A model generated the notes under the pieces. The model was not told where the DNA came from, did no database searches, and was given only the letters and a program-made list of their open reading frames with translations. From assembly GCA_947498055.1 (NCBI GenBank), contig CANMJA010000009.1, positions 1 to 64,000 of the forward strand: a stretch of DNA of 64,000 bases, in the 5' to 3' direction. The DNA comes from an uncultured Tenacibaculum sp. GTDB lineage: Bacteria > Bacteroidota > Bacteroidia > Flavobacteriales > Flavobacteriaceae. This document shows, piece by piece, positions 43,303-52,791 of this stretch (positions within the stretch are counted from its first letter, which is position 1; the number at the start of each line of letters is the position of its first letter). The translations under genes were made by a program, and so were the position numbers.

Positions 43303-44244
43303 ATGGAAGAAAATCTTCAAAACGAATTAGAAGAATTAAGAAGAGAAAACGAAGCTTTACGAAGTGAAAGAGATAAAGCGAACTCTAAAGAAAAACGTAA
43401 AAGAGAACGTAAAAAAAGTACCTTAACTTGGACTTGGAAGTTATTTACAGGTGCTAATTTAAGTAATAGCTTTAACAAATGGTTTTCTGAATACCATTCT
43501 AAAGAAACAGTATCTCCTGATACTTCTGCAAATTTATTAACAGCATTGGTTAAAAGATTTGTTCGTGTTCGTTTATTAAGCTTAATTTTATTATTGTTTT
43601 CTATTCTACCATCTTTAGTTACTTTATATATTCTTGTAAAACAAAACCAATTAATTGAAACACAAAATGCTTTAGTGGAAGGCTCTCGTAAAAGTTCGTA
43701 TAGTTTTCAAATTGCTGGACTTTTTGATGCTATAGACAATAAAGGAATTAATGGTAAAAATATTATACCAAGAATAGCTGCCTTATCACATAGTTTAACT
43801 CCTTATAGAATACTCGAAGAGAACGGAAAGCTTTCTGAAAGAATGTATAGCCCAGAAAGAACGCAGTTATTATTGTTTTTAATTCAAGCAAAAATTAGTC
43901 CCGAAAATTTAGATAAAATTTATGCTCGTGCTGATTTTTCTAACTGTAATTTTAAAAATACCAATTTATCTGGTGCTTATTTAGCTGGAATTAACTTATC
44001 AAATTCTAGTTTTGAAAATGCTGAATTACATAGAGCAAATTTGAATGAAGCAAATTTAACTAAATCTAATTTTGAAAAGGCACAATTCTCTAATGGTAAA
44101 GCAGTAAACGCCATTTTTTCAGAAGCTAATTTAACCAATGCAAAAATTACGAATACGAACTTAACTGGCGCTGATTTTATAGATACTAGAACTAGAAATA
44201 CTAATTTTGATAGATCTACATTAAAAGACGCTAAAGGATTGTAA
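43303..44244 (+). CDS. Membrane-anchored pentapeptide-repeat protein
   Basis: A 313-residue protein: N-terminal coiled coil (about 1-40, Glu/Arg/Leu-rich), one strong membrane helix (about 94-114, LLSLILLLFSILPSLVTLYI), a linker, and a C-terminal pentapeptide-repeat domain (about 208-305: ADFSNCNFKNTNLSGAYLAG, ANLNEANLTKSNFEKAQF, ANLTNAKITNTNLTGADF) forming a right-handed quadrilateral helix. Its biological role is unknown. It follows prmC by 12 nt and ends at a bidirectional terminator. Confidence 0.85.
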   Translation: MEENLQNELEELRRENEALRSERDKANSKEKRKRERKKSTLTWTWKLFTGANLSNSFNKWFSEYHSKETVSPDTSANLLTALVKRFVRVRLLSLILLLFSILPSLVTLYILVKQNQLIETQNALVEGSRKSSYSFQIAGLFDAIDNKGINGKNIIPRIAALSHSLTPYRILEENGKLSERMYSPERTQLLLFLIQAKISPENLDKIYARADFSNCNFKNTNLSGAYLAGINLSNSSFENAELHRANLNEANLTKSNFEKAQFSNGKAVNAIFSEANLTNAKITNTNLTGADFIDTRTRNTNFDRSTLKDAKGL

Positions 44245-44264
44245 ATTGTGTATATTATAAATTT

Positions 44265-44294
44265 AAAAGCCGAAACATTCGTGTTTCGGCTTTT
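44265..44294. terminator. Bidirectional terminator between convergent genes
   Basis: AAAAGCCGAAACA (44265-44277) and TGTTTCGGCTTTT (44282-44294) form a 13-bp perfect stem with loop TTCG. It ends both the pentapeptide gene (+) and the small-peptide genes (-). Confidence 0.92.
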
Positions 44295-44313
44295 AGTTTG
44301 TCTATTAATTTTC

Positions 44314-44499
44314 TTAATTTAAAATACATTTTCTTCTTCCTCTAATTCCATAACCGCATTTTACATCTCCTGGGCCTAAAAAAGGATGGCCTTGGTAACA
44401 ATCACTATCCGTTGAACAAAATATTCTACCCAAACCAAAACGTCCGCCGTTTATCTCCTTTTGCTCCTTGTTTGAAAGTTGTCTTCCTAAATTTTTCAT
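44314..44499 (-). CDS. Double-glycine-leader Cys-rich peptide 1
   Basis: A 61-residue precursor-like peptide. The leader MKNLGRQLSNKEQKEINGG (1-19) has the LS..E...I.GG pattern of bacteriocin/ComC-type leaders cleaved by C39-peptidase transporters. The core of 42 residues has four Cys (CSTDSDC, then KCGYG, then KCILN), enough for two disulfides or for modification. The next gene upstream is a paralogue with the same C-x5-C motif and a copy of the same 5' block. No transporter or modifying enzyme is nearby, so export and target are unknown. Confidence 0.75.
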   Translation of the reverse strand: MKNLGRQLSNKEQKEINGGRFGLGRIFCSTDSDCYQGHPFLGPGDVKCGYGIRGRRKCILN

Positions 44500-44503
44500 T
44501 TTA

Positions 44504-44777
44504 TTTTTAATATATTTATAGTTAATTAATTACTTTTAGAATCAGATATTATGTATTTGAAACACATATAAGACCATACTCTCTTGAGCGAACACATGAG
44601 TAATCATTAGTTGGGTTCATGTGTATTCCAAAAACATACTGGCAATCTCTAGCTGTTCTACAACGTGAAGGCTCTATTCCTCCTTTAACTTTTTTCTGCT
44701 GCTCTTTTGTTAAAGGATTTCCAAGAAAAATTATTTTTTTTGTCATTTTTAATATATTTATAGTTAATTAATTACTT
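44504..44777. repeat. Duplicated 32-bp leader of the small-peptide genes
   Basis: An identical 32-base block, whose core on the plus strand is AATATATTTATAGTTAATTA, lies directly upstream of both small-peptide genes (44504-44535 and 44746-44777, the second touching the start codon). It is the 5' UTR of each gene, kept identical while the coding parts have diverged. Confidence 0.85.
44549..44746 (-). CDS. Double-glycine-leader Cys-rich peptide 2
   Basis: A 65-residue precursor-like peptide with leader MTKKIIFLGNPLTKEQQKKV then KGG (cleavage expected after G23). The 42-residue core has four Cys: CRTARDC (C-x5-C, matching CSTDSDC of its neighbour), then SCVRS and ICVSNT. Leader and core lengths match those of the neighbour, so these are tandem duplicates. 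A -7 box lies at 44798-44805, giving a 5' UTR of about 45 nt that includes the duplicated 32-bp block. It is likely the first gene of a two-peptide transcript. Confidence 0.75.
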   Translation of the reverse strand: MTKKIIFLGNPLTKEQQKKVKGGIEPSRCRTARDCQYVFGIHMNPTNDYSCVRSREYGLICVSNT

Positions 44778-44797
44778 AAACACTAAGTTAAACATAT

Positions 44798-44805
44798 CAA
44801 ACTTA
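44798..44805 (-). promoter_or_regulatory. Putative -7 box TAAGTTTG for the small-peptide genes
   Basis: Perfect TAnnTTTG match on the minus strand, 51 nt before the ATG at 44746. No such box precedes the second peptide gene, which fits co-transcription. Confidence 0.5.
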
Positions 44806-45212
44806 AATATTTGTTAAAAATAGTAGTTTGTCTTTTTTTTGAGGATAAGTGTAAATAATATTTCTATCAAAGTAATATGAAACTGATTGATTATTATGAA
44901 TAAAATTAACTTTTAATTATTTATCATCAGTTCAAGTGTTCACTAAAATATTTTTTTTTAGAAAATTGTTTTTTAGCTACTTACAAAACCTTAATTCCTA
45001 TCTTCTTTACCGTGATGCAAATACTTCGACCATCGCTTAGTACAGGAAAGAAAAAATAAAGACCGATGTTAAAAATGCTACGGCAATACCAGCTACAGAT
45101 AAAAAGAACTCGCTAAAGGTTCAAACAGCTTTTTATCTCTAGTCCAAAGCTGTTGCCTTGATTTTCAAATTTTTTATCCATAACAAGATACTATCACTCT
45201 TTTAATATCTTC
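44806..45212. other. Gene-free stretch before the sugar transporter terminator
   Basis: A/T-rich DNA without a convincing gene. Bases 45001-45180 are a copy of the dispersed hairpin element, in inverted orientation relative to the copy at 59290-59583. The remaining bases show nothing I can name. Confidence 0.6.
45001..45180 (-). repeat. Dispersed hairpin element, copy B
   Basis: Shares, in order, TCTTCTTTACCGTGATGCAA-like sequence, AAAAATGCTACGGCA, CAGATAAAAAGAACTCGC, AAACAGCTTTTTATCTCTAG and GTTGCCTTGATTTTCAAA with the reverse complement of copy A at 59290-59583. AGATAAAAAG (45098-45107) and CTTTTTATCT (45129-45138) form its central hairpin. Confidence 0.8.
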
Positions 45213-45258
45213 TAAAAAAAAAAGAGTGAATAATTTTTATAAAATTGATTCACTCTCT
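45213..45258 (-). terminator. Terminator of the GH92-asparaginase-permease operon
   Basis: AGAGTGAAT (45223-45231) pairs with ATTCACTCT (45248-45256); on the minus strand a T-run follows (45214-45223 in reverse). Confidence 0.75.
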
Positions 45259-45284
45259 TTTGTATCTGCATTTTATTTATAATG

Positions 45285-46601
45285 TTATACTTTCAAGTGT
45301 CTTTTTGTTTGTCCATAAAATCCTATATAAGCATAACAAATTATTGTTAAAATAAATGCCAATTTAAATCCAATAAAATCAATTAATGTTCCAAAAACAA
45401 ATGGAATAATTGCTCCACCAACGATTGCCATACACAATAACCCTGATGCTTGTGCTTTTAAATCACCTAAACCTTCTAAACTTAATGTAAAAATAGTAGG
45501 AAACATTATTGAATTAAACAAACCTACTGCTAAAATAGACCACATAGAAATTAAACCAGAAGTACTAATAGATATAACAATCATTAAAACAGCTAAAGAA
45601 GCAAAAATTGCCAATACTTTTCCTGGAGATAATATTTTTGTTAAGTAGGCTCCAATAAATCGCCCAATCATTGCTCCCCCCCAATAAAAAACTACAAAAA
45701 CCCCTAGTAAAGACTTAGGGTCTTTTCCTGAAAAAGATTTATTAAAAAGATTAGCAATGGTATTTGCTATCCACATCATCGTTTCATTACCAGATACTAC
45801 CGTTGCTAATTTCATATCCATAAAATAGTTTACTAGAAAACTACCTATTGCTACTTCTGCTCCAACATACACAAAAATACCCAAAGCTCCCATTAGCATC
45901 AATTTGTTTTTCAACAACTTAGCATACCCTCCTACTGGCACTTTTTCTATTACTTTTGGTAGCTTTACAAAAAAGAAAACCAATGCTAAAAAACCAATAA
46001 AAGCTGCTATTAATAAAAATGGTTTTTGCACTGTAGCAGCTTCTGCTATGTAGTAGTTCTTTCTTTCTAAATCGCTTAACGTTGCTATTTCTTCAGAAGA
46101 TTTCACAGAATCACTTAGTAAAAATAAAGCCCCAATAATAGGTGCAATTGTTGTTCCTAAAGAATTAAATGCTTGTGATAAATTTAGTCTACTTGAAGCT
46201 TCTTCTTCTCCTCCTAATAAAGCTACATAAGGGTTAGCTGCTACTTGTAAAATAGTTATACCTCCTGCTAGTGTAAAATATGCTACTAAAAAAACAGGAA
46301 ATATTCTACTAGATGAAGCTGGGTAAAATAACAAACAACCTACTGCCATAGTTACCAATCCTAAAATAATCCCTCTCTTATATCCTATTTTAGCTAAAAT
46401 ATTTCCTGCTGGTACCGAAAAGACAAAAAAGGCTAAAAAGAAAGCAGATTGTATTAATACTGTTTTAGCATAAGTCAATTCAAAAACATCTTTTAAACGA
46501 GGTACAAGAGAATCCACCAAAACAGTTATGAATCCCCAAAGGAAAAATAAAACAGTTAAAAAAATAAAGGCACTTTTATACGATTTATTGGTTGTTGACA
46601 T
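45285..46601 (-). CDS. Sugar MFS permease (FucP/NagP-like family)
   Basis: A 438-residue 12-helix transporter of the glucose/galactose/fucose:H+ family of Bacteroidota. Features: FLWGFITVLVDSLVPRLKDV, SVPAGNILAKIGYKRGIILG, LQVAANPYVALLGGEEEASS and the ending GTLIDFIGFKLAFILTIICY. It is third in an operon behind a GH92 mannosidase and a glycosylasparaginase (9-nt gap), so its likely cargo is a sugar released from N-glycans, GlcNAc or mannose. The choice between them is not decided by sequence. Confidence 0.88.
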   Translation of the reverse strand: MSTTNKSYKSAFIFLTVLFFLWGFITVLVDSLVPRLKDVFELTYAKTVLIQSAFFLAFFVFSVPAGNILAKIGYKRGIILGLVTMAVGCLLFYPASSSRIFPVFLVAYFTLAGGITILQVAANPYVALLGGEEEASSRLNLSQAFNSLGTTIAPIIGALFLLSDSVKSSEEIATLSDLERKNYYIAEAATVQKPFLLIAAFIGFLALVFFFVKLPKVIEKVPVGGYAKLLKNKLMLMGALGIFVYVGAEVAIGSFLVNYFMDMKLATVVSGNETMMWIANTIANLFNKSFSGKDPKSLLGVFVVFYWGGAMIGRFIGAYLTKILSPGKVLAIFASLAVLMIVISISTSGLISMWSILAVGLFNSIMFPTIFTLSLEGLGDLKAQASGLLCMAIVGGAIIPFVFGTLIDFIGFKLAFILTIICYAYIGFYGQTKRHLKV

Positions 46602-46610
46602 AATAATATT

Positions 46611-47618
46611 TTACGTTTTTAAATAATAGTCTGATTTAATGTTTTTATTTGCTCCTTCTTTATACACGTTATAACTGAACCATTCATGAATAGAATACCC
46701 TCCTATTTCTCCTCTTTTATTCACAGCAATATATCCAACTTGAAAGTTTTTATAATTACTATTGGGTTTACTTACAATACGCTTAATTGCTTCTTCGCAA
46801 GCTTCTTGAGGGCTTTTTCCTTGTCGCATTAACTCTACAACTAAAAAACTACCTACCGTTTTTAACACTTCTTCTCCTAAACCTGTTGCTGCAGCCCCTC
46901 CTATTTCATTATCTATAAATAACCCGCCACCAATAACAGGTGAATCTCCAACTCTACCTCTCATTTTATATGCTAAACCACTTGTAGTACAAGCACCAGA
47001 AATATTTCCTTCTTTATCTATTGCCAACATTCCTATAGTATCGTGATTTTCTATATTAATAATTGGCTTATATTCCGATTTTACTTTCCATTCTTCCCAT
47101 GCTTTTTTTGAAGCTTCTGTAAGCAAATCTTCTCTTTCAAACCCTTGAGATACTGCAAATTGTTCTGCCCCTCTACCTGCTAATATTACATGTGGAGTAT
47201 CTTCCATCACTTTTCTTGCTACAGATATAACATGCTTTATATTTTCTACGCAAAGAACTGCCCCATAATTCCCTTTATCATCCATTATACAAGCATCTAA
47301 GGTTACATTTCCGTCTCTATCTGGTAATCCTCCAATACCTACAGTTTGGTTTTTTGCATTCGCTTCTTCTATTTTACACCCTGCTTCTACAGCATCTAAA
47401 GCAGAACCTCCACTTTCTAAAACTTCTGCGGCTGCATTTACAGCAGTAGGTGTATTCCAGGTAGCAATAACCAATGGTTTTATATTATTTTTTAAAGGTA
47501 CTATTGGTTTTTCTTCTGATTTTTCATCATCAGACCCCTTGCAACCTATCATCGCCGAAGCGGCTACCAAACTTAAACTAGAAATAGATGTTTTCTTTAT
47601 AAAATTTCTTCTTTTCAT
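46611..47618 (-). CDS. N4-(beta-N-acetylglucosaminyl)-L-asparaginase (glycosylasparaginase)
   Basis: Splits the GlcNAc-Asn bond of N-glycopeptides. An N-terminal-nucleophile hydrolase of 335 residues, self-cleaved before T194 in IENHDTIGMLAID. Other family blocks are VGIGGLPDRDGNVTLDACIM, RGRVGDSPVIGGGLFID and AAATGLGEEVLK (substrate Arg and Gly-Asp). The N-terminus has twin arginines (MKRRNFIKKTS) and a lipobox-like AMIGC (C26), so it is probably exported folded by Tat and lipid-anchored. It sits between GH92 (4 nt) and the permease (9 nt). A flavobacterial enzyme of this family is well characterised. Confidence 0.93.
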   Translation of the reverse strand: MKRRNFIKKTSISSLSLVAASAMIGCKGSDDEKSEEKPIVPLKNNIKPLVIATWNTPTAVNAAAEVLESGGSALDAVEAGCKIEEANAKNQTVGIGGLPDRDGNVTLDACIMDDKGNYGAVLCVENIKHVISVARKVMEDTPHVILAGRGAEQFAVSQGFEREDLLTEASKKAWEEWKVKSEYKPIINIENHDTIGMLAIDKEGNISGACTTSGLAYKMRGRVGDSPVIGGGLFIDNEIGGAAATGLGEEVLKTVGSFLVVELMRQGKSPQEACEEAIKRIVSKPNSNYKNFQVGYIAVNKRGEIGGYSIHEWFSYNVYKEGANKNIKSDYYLKT

Positions 47619-47622
47619 TATC

Positions 47623-50541
47623 TTATTTTATCATTATTTCATCTATAAACAACCAAGATTTACCATTATGTTTAAATCCTAAATGCCATTCAGGAAGGTC
47701 TCCTAACTTTTTTGCTACTACTTTTACGTATCTAACAGAGCTTCCTTTTAATTGAATTGTTGCTTCTTTTATAGAAACTTCTTCCGAAGATTTGGTGGTA
47801 TCATAATTAAATTCTGCTACTTCTTTATATTTTTTACCATCTTCCGATATATAATACATAACATTGGTAGGTAAGAAAATCCAACTTCTCTGATCTTCCA
47901 AAAAGTTAGCAGATATTGTTTGTACCCATTTTTCTTTTCCTAAATCTACCACTGCTATTACATCTTTATCAGCATACCCTTGCCAAGTTCCCGTTCTAAA
48001 ATCTTTGGTTCCTTTTATTCCATCTATCAGTGCATTTTTACCTCCTGCATTATACTGATTTGCATATTCTGTTTGTAGCTCTATCTTAATATTTGCATCT
48101 ATTTTAAAGAAATCTGTACTTACTGTCTTACTTTTTAAACTATTTTTTTTAGCATAGGTTTTTAAAGTTATTTTTTTATTCACTTTAAAAGGTTCTTTAT
48201 ACTCTATAAACTCATCTTCTAATGCATAATATATTTTTGCTTCTTTATCAGCAGACTTTAATACAACAGTTGTTTCTCCTTTAAAAGCTACTTTTCCTTC
48301 GGCAATAAAAGGTGCAGGTACAATTAAATGCTCTTTAATTTCTGTTTTTGGTTCTTCTCCTTCTTTTGTTCCCCAATCACTTGGTACATTAGTCATGTAA
48401 AACTCAAGCACTCCTCCGTCTAAAATTTCTTCGTGTGTTACATAAGTTCTATCTAACTTATTACCATTTAAATACACTTTTTCTACATACTTATTTATAG
48501 AACTTAAATTATTCGTTATAACAGTAAATTGCTTGCCATTTTCTAAATGAATAGTTCCTTTTTCTAGTAATGGCGTACCTATTATATATTGATTAGAAGC
48601 TGGTGTTACAGGATAAAAACCTAAAGAACTAAAAATATACCAAGCACTCATTTGTCCACAATCTTCATTTCCAGATATTCCTTCAGGAGTGTTTGTATAC
48701 TGCTCTGTTAAAATCTGATATACTTTTTCTTGTGTTTTAGATGGTTTATTAATAAAATTATATAGATACGCCATGTGATGACTTGGTTCATTTCCATGTG
48801 CATACTGTCCTATTAAACCAGTAATATCTTTTTGATGACGACCAGAGGTATTAGATACTGCTTTAAATAAAGTATCTAAGTTTTTTTCTAATTTAGACTT
48901 TCCTCCTAATAATTTTATATAACCAGAAATATCTTGAGGAACATAATTACTATACTGCCAAGCATTTGCTTCTGTATAGTTAAAGTTTACCTCATAAGGA
49001 TCGAACGGTGCAAACCATGTATTTCTGAAGCGCCCTCTCATAAATTGAGATTCTGGATCGAATACATTTTTATAATTCTGTGCTCTTTGCATATATACTT
49101 TATAATCTTCTTTCTTTCCCATCGCTTTTGCCATTTTAGCTATCGTCCAATCATCATATGCATATTCTAACGTTTTAGAAACCGATTCGCTTTCTTCTTC
49201 TACAGGTATAAAACCTACCTTTTTATAACTTTTTAAACCTAGTTTATCTCTAGTTGCAGAATGTTTCATTGCTTTAAAAGCTTTATCTATATCATAATCT
49301 CTAATTCCTTTTAAATAAGCATCTGCTATTACAGGAACTGCATGATAACCAATCATACAACCAGTATAACAACCTGCCAAATCCCAAATAGGCATAATAC
49401 CACCTTCTTCATATTTTGCTAAAAAAGTGTTTATAAAATCATTGGTTCGTTCTTGCTCTATTATAGTATATAAAGGATGCGTAGCTCTATAAGTATCCCA
49501 TAAAGAAAATACTGTGTAATATTCAAAATCTTTTGTTTCGTGTATTTTTAAATCTACTCCTCGATAACGCCCATCAACGTCTTGATAGATATTAGGAGCT
49601 AAACTAGTATGGTACATAGAAGTATAAAAATTCGTTTTATAATCTTCATTAGAACTTTCAACTACAATTTTACTTAATTGTTTCTCCCAAGTATCTTGTG
49701 CTTCTTTTTTTATTTCTTCAAATGTTTTTTCTCCTATTTCTTGCTCTAAATTTTTCTTTGCTCCATTTTCATCTACGGAAGAAATTCCTATTTTAATATA
49801 AAATGGTTCATTTTTAGGGTTTATAATTTTAAAAGCATAACGTTCTGCATTTTTCTGTGCATAATTTTGAAAATTAGTATCGAAAGGATGAGAAAACTTA
49901 ATAGAATAAAATAATTTTTGATTTGTTGCCCATGCCTTTGAAGAACGTTCTCCTTTCAATTCTGTATTAGAAACGATATTTAAAAGCCCTTTTAACAATT
50001 CATCTCTATGCTCTAAATCTAAAATAACTACTTGATTTTCTGCAGAAGGAAACTGATATTTATGTATTCCACTTCTTTTAGAAGTAGTTAATTCTACATC
50101 AATATTTGTATCCTCTAAATGTACTTTATAATACCCTGCTTCTGCTACTTCATTTTTATGAGAAAATTTAGAACGATATCCTTCTTTTCCATCTGCTCCA
50201 TTATGAAATATTACTTTATTCGTTGGCATTAATAAAACATCTCCATAATCAGAAACTCCTGTTCCGCTTAAATGTGTGTGAGAAAATCCATAAATATATG
50301 TATCTGAATAATGGTAGCCAGAGCAACCATCCCAACCGTCTAAACGAGTATCTGGACTTAATTGCATCATTCCAAAAGGCATCGTTACTCCTGGATAAGT
50401 ATGCCCATGCGCTCCTGTTCCTATAAACGGATTTACATAGGAAATTAATGGTTTATCTATTTCAGCTATAGCAATTTTTTTCTGATCACAACTAAGAACA
50501 ACAAATACTGTTGCTATTAATAATAGTGCTTTAGATTTCAT
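47623..50541 (-). CDS. GH92 alpha-mannosidase with C-terminal carbohydrate modules
   Basis: Removes alpha-mannose from high-mannose N-glycans. 972 residues: lipobox LSC (C18), GH92 core (about 28-720; PFIGTGAHGHTYPGVTMPFG, DGCSGYHYSDTYIYGFSHTH, ISGNEDCGQMSAWYIFSSLG), a short beta module like the chitobiase C-terminal domain (about 755-820), and a discoidin-like F5/8C module (about 830-970; YNAGGKNALIDGIKG, GTWQGYADKDVIAVVDLG). The last two modules are shared with the GH20 enzyme at 52792. First gene of the operon with glycosylasparaginase and permease. Confidence 0.93.
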   Translation of the reverse strand: MKSKALLLIATVFVVLSCDQKKIAIAEIDKPLISYVNPFIGTGAHGHTYPGVTMPFGMMQLSPDTRLDGWDGCSGYHYSDTYIYGFSHTHLSGTGVSDYGDVLLMPTNKVIFHNGADGKEGYRSKFSHKNEVAEAGYYKVHLEDTNIDVELTTSKRSGIHKYQFPSAENQVVILDLEHRDELLKGLLNIVSNTELKGERSSKAWATNQKLFYSIKFSHPFDTNFQNYAQKNAERYAFKIINPKNEPFYIKIGISSVDENGAKKNLEQEIGEKTFEEIKKEAQDTWEKQLSKIVVESSNEDYKTNFYTSMYHTSLAPNIYQDVDGRYRGVDLKIHETKDFEYYTVFSLWDTYRATHPLYTIIEQERTNDFINTFLAKYEEGGIMPIWDLAGCYTGCMIGYHAVPVIADAYLKGIRDYDIDKAFKAMKHSATRDKLGLKSYKKVGFIPVEEESESVSKTLEYAYDDWTIAKMAKAMGKKEDYKVYMQRAQNYKNVFDPESQFMRGRFRNTWFAPFDPYEVNFNYTEANAWQYSNYVPQDISGYIKLLGGKSKLEKNLDTLFKAVSNTSGRHQKDITGLIGQYAHGNEPSHHMAYLYNFINKPSKTQEKVYQILTEQYTNTPEGISGNEDCGQMSAWYIFSSLGFYPVTPASNQYIIGTPLLEKGTIHLENGKQFTVITNNLSSINKYVEKVYLNGNKLDRTYVTHEEILDGGVLEFYMTNVPSDWGTKEGEEPKTEIKEHLIVPAPFIAEGKVAFKGETTVVLKSADKEAKIYYALEDEFIEYKEPFKVNKKITLKTYAKKNSLKSKTVSTDFFKIDANIKIELQTEYANQYNAGGKNALIDGIKGTKDFRTGTWQGYADKDVIAVVDLGKEKWVQTISANFLEDQRSWIFLPTNVMYYISEDGKKYKEVAEFNYDTTKSSEEVSIKEATIQLKGSSVRYVKVVAKKLGDLPEWHLGFKHNGKSWLFIDEIMIK

Positions 50542-50767
50542 TTGGTTTGGATACTTAAATTTAGGGTTCTAATATAGTAAAATGAAGTTGTTTCTATTTT
50601 TAGAATGATTGTTTTAACATATTTACTTGAAATTTATACCAACCTCTTAATTCAAAATATTTCAGATATACATTGTAAAACTTCAAATATTAATTCTATC
50701 ATTATTCAACTACTAAAATGTTAGATATTCGTTAAACACATTTTATTAAAAAATAACACAAAATAAT

Positions 50768-51175
50768 ATGTCGAAGCAGTTGTCTTTTATAATTTTTAAA
50801 ACATTCTTTTTCTCTTCTATTCTAGGCATTTTTGCACTATATCTATTTTTAACAAACCAACCTGTTGATCGTAATCGTATGCGTTGTGATATGTCTGGTA
50901 TTGCTTTTGCACTTTATATAGCATATCAATTGTATTTAATTTTATTAAGCTTACTTGCTTTTTTAAATCTAAAAAAGAACATTTTTTTTAATTTTAAGCA
51001 TTCTTTTCTTTCTTTTTTCGGATTGCATATTATTAGTTTAATATACCTACTTTTAATAGCTCCATTGCTATACTCTCAAGAAGCTTTACCATTTTTAATA
51101 GCTAGTATTCCTTATTTAAGTTTCTTTTATTATTATTTTATACAATTCAGAAAAGAACTTATTAAAAAACAATAG
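50768..51175 (+). CDS. Small membrane protein of unknown function
   Basis: A 135-residue protein with four hydrophobic helices (FKTFFFSSILGIFALYLFLT, IAFALYIAYQLYLILLSLLA, FFGLHIISLIYLLLIAPLL, LIASIPYLSFFYYYFI) and basic loops. No family is recognised. It is divergent from GH92 and 33 nt before the next lipoprotein gene, with which it may be co-transcribed. Confidence 0.6.
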   Translation: MSKQLSFIIFKTFFFSSILGIFALYLFLTNQPVDRNRMRCDMSGIAFALYIAYQLYLILLSLLAFLNLKKNIFFNFKHSFLSFFGLHIISLIYLLLIAPLLYSQEALPFLIASIPYLSFFYYYFIQFRKELIKKQ

Positions 51176-51208
51176 TTTTCTCTAATAGAAAAAGTAAAAA
51201 CTTAACCA

Positions 51209-52660
51209 ATGATGAATATTAAAAAACAATATAAACCTCTCTTAAAAATAATACATACTATTCCTCTTTTTTTTCTTTTACTCATTTTTATGTCTTGCAA
51301 AACACAAAGTACTTTAACCAATGCGTTAATTGTTTCTAAAAGAGAGAAATTAGATACTTTAAAAAATAAAAAACCTGATATTATTTTAGGTGATGTACCT
51401 TCTGTTGTTATATACAAACCCACAAAAATGGGTTTAGAAAATTCTTTTTTATTACAAGAACAAATCAAGAATTTAGAGAAAATAATTGGTAAAGAACAGT
51501 TAATTAGTTTCCCTTACATGATTATAAATGAAACAAGTATTCGTTACAATAATCAAAAAGGTTCATATTTAGTAAATAATAACATAGCCAAGCCAAAAAC
51601 GGGAATTGTTTTTTCTGATGGAATAAATGAACCTTCTATTTTTGCACTACATAACACCAATTTTCTAGATAAATTTAAAGACTTTTACAACATTCATAGC
51701 AAAAGGCAATTAAAACAATACATAAAACGAAGAGAGAAAACAGTTTATAAAAACTATAAAAAGAAATATAGAACGTATTACAATAAAGTTTTAAAAGTCA
51801 TAAAATCTAAAGTTATTCCTCAAGTAAATACTACAGAAAAGAAACAAATAAATGCTACTTTATTAAAACATTTCGATTTTGTATATGGTTATAATTTTAA
51901 TGAAGGTTATTTTACAAAACCATACCATAAACTATACATAAAAGTTACAGAAGGTTCTTGGAAAGGGAGAAAATCTAAAGTAGTTTTAGATGATGAAGGA
52001 AGACGAATCTATAGCGATTGGTTAATTTACGATGATACAGATTTTTCTCAAAATTATTTAAGCTACGATAACAATGGTTTGTTAAAACAAATTAAAAAGT
52101 TAAACTATCGTGAAAAATTCGATAGCACTAGCGAAAATATACTTCATTTTTCTTGGGTTACAGATAAGTTGCTATATACTTATTTAATTAAACCTGAAAA
52201 AGCATCTCCTTATCATTCTAATGATTTTGACAGAATTACCTGTACCAAATTAAAATTTAATTCAGATTATACCTTAAAAAGTAAAGAAGTTCTTAATTAC
52301 AATGCTAAAACAGGAAAAATAACCTCTTTAAATCCTAGTTTAAAATATGAATGGGAATACAAAAAAAATCCGATTACTATTATAGAAAAACAATATTCAG
52401 GAGATTTAAATCATACTGTTTCTACTCGTGTTTATGAAAAAAATAAACTGTCTGAAGAAATAGTAACCATTAATAGACCTAATTATTTCTTTTACTCAAA
52501 AGGAATTACTAAAAATGGAGTTTCTACAAGCTATAATGAAAAAGGAGAAAAACTACCTTTCAACACTAAAAAAACGATTCATAAAAAAGGGTTCCTTATA
52601 TCTCAAGATCGGTTTGAAAATGACAAGCTTGTTGAGCAAATAAAATATAACTACAAGTAA
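51209..52660 (+). CDS. Large lipoprotein of unknown function
   Basis: A 483-residue lipoprotein: signal peptide with lipobox (FMSC, C30), an N-terminal alpha/beta part (about 35-200) with a Lys/Tyr-rich helix (KRQLKQYIKRREKTVYKNYK), and a C-terminal part (about 270-480) of repeating short strands ending in turns (LSYDNNGLLKQIKKLNYREK, KLKFNSDYTLKSKEVLNY, TSYNEKGEKLPFN), which recalls YD/Rhs-like or YwqK-like repeats. No enzyme motif is seen. It lies between GH92 and GH20 genes without an obvious link to them. Confidence 0.6.
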   Translation: MMNIKKQYKPLLKIIHTIPLFFLLLIFMSCKTQSTLTNALIVSKREKLDTLKNKKPDIILGDVPSVVIYKPTKMGLENSFLLQEQIKNLEKIIGKEQLISFPYMIINETSIRYNNQKGSYLVNNNIAKPKTGIVFSDGINEPSIFALHNTNFLDKFKDFYNIHSKRQLKQYIKRREKTVYKNYKKKYRTYYNKVLKVIKSKVIPQVNTTEKKQINATLLKHFDFVYGYNFNEGYFTKPYHKLYIKVTEGSWKGRKSKVVLDDEGRRIYSDWLIYDDTDFSQNYLSYDNNGLLKQIKKLNYREKFDSTSENILHFSWVTDKLLYTYLIKPEKASPYHSNDFDRITCTKLKFNSDYTLKSKEVLNYNAKTGKITSLNPSLKYEWEYKKNPITIIEKQYSGDLNHTVSTRVYEKNKLSEEIVTINRPNYFFYSKGITKNGVSTSYNEKGEKLPFNTKKTIHKKGFLISQDRFENDKLVEQIKYNYK

Positions 52661-52765
52661 AATATTGAATGAACCGTTCGTTTAAAAAAACACCTTGAAT
52701 TTAAATCAAGAATGCAGACATTATAAATAAATTAGAACTTAATCTTTTGATGTAGTTTAGATTCT

Positions 52766-52773
52766 TAACTTTG
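52766..52773 (+). promoter_or_regulatory. Putative -7 box TAACTTTG for the GH20 gene
   Basis: Perfect TAnnTTTG match 18 nt before the ATG at 52792; a TTTG at 52746-52749 could be the -33 element, though the spacing of 16 nt is short. The box overlaps an earlier possible start at 52771. Confidence 0.5.
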
Positions 52774-52791
52774 GTTTTTCAACACAATAAA

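Noticed and set aside
44314..44746. A complete bacteriocin cluster
   Set aside because: Only precursor-like genes are present; the neighbours are a pentapeptide protein and a sugar permease, so export and immunity genes are lacking here.
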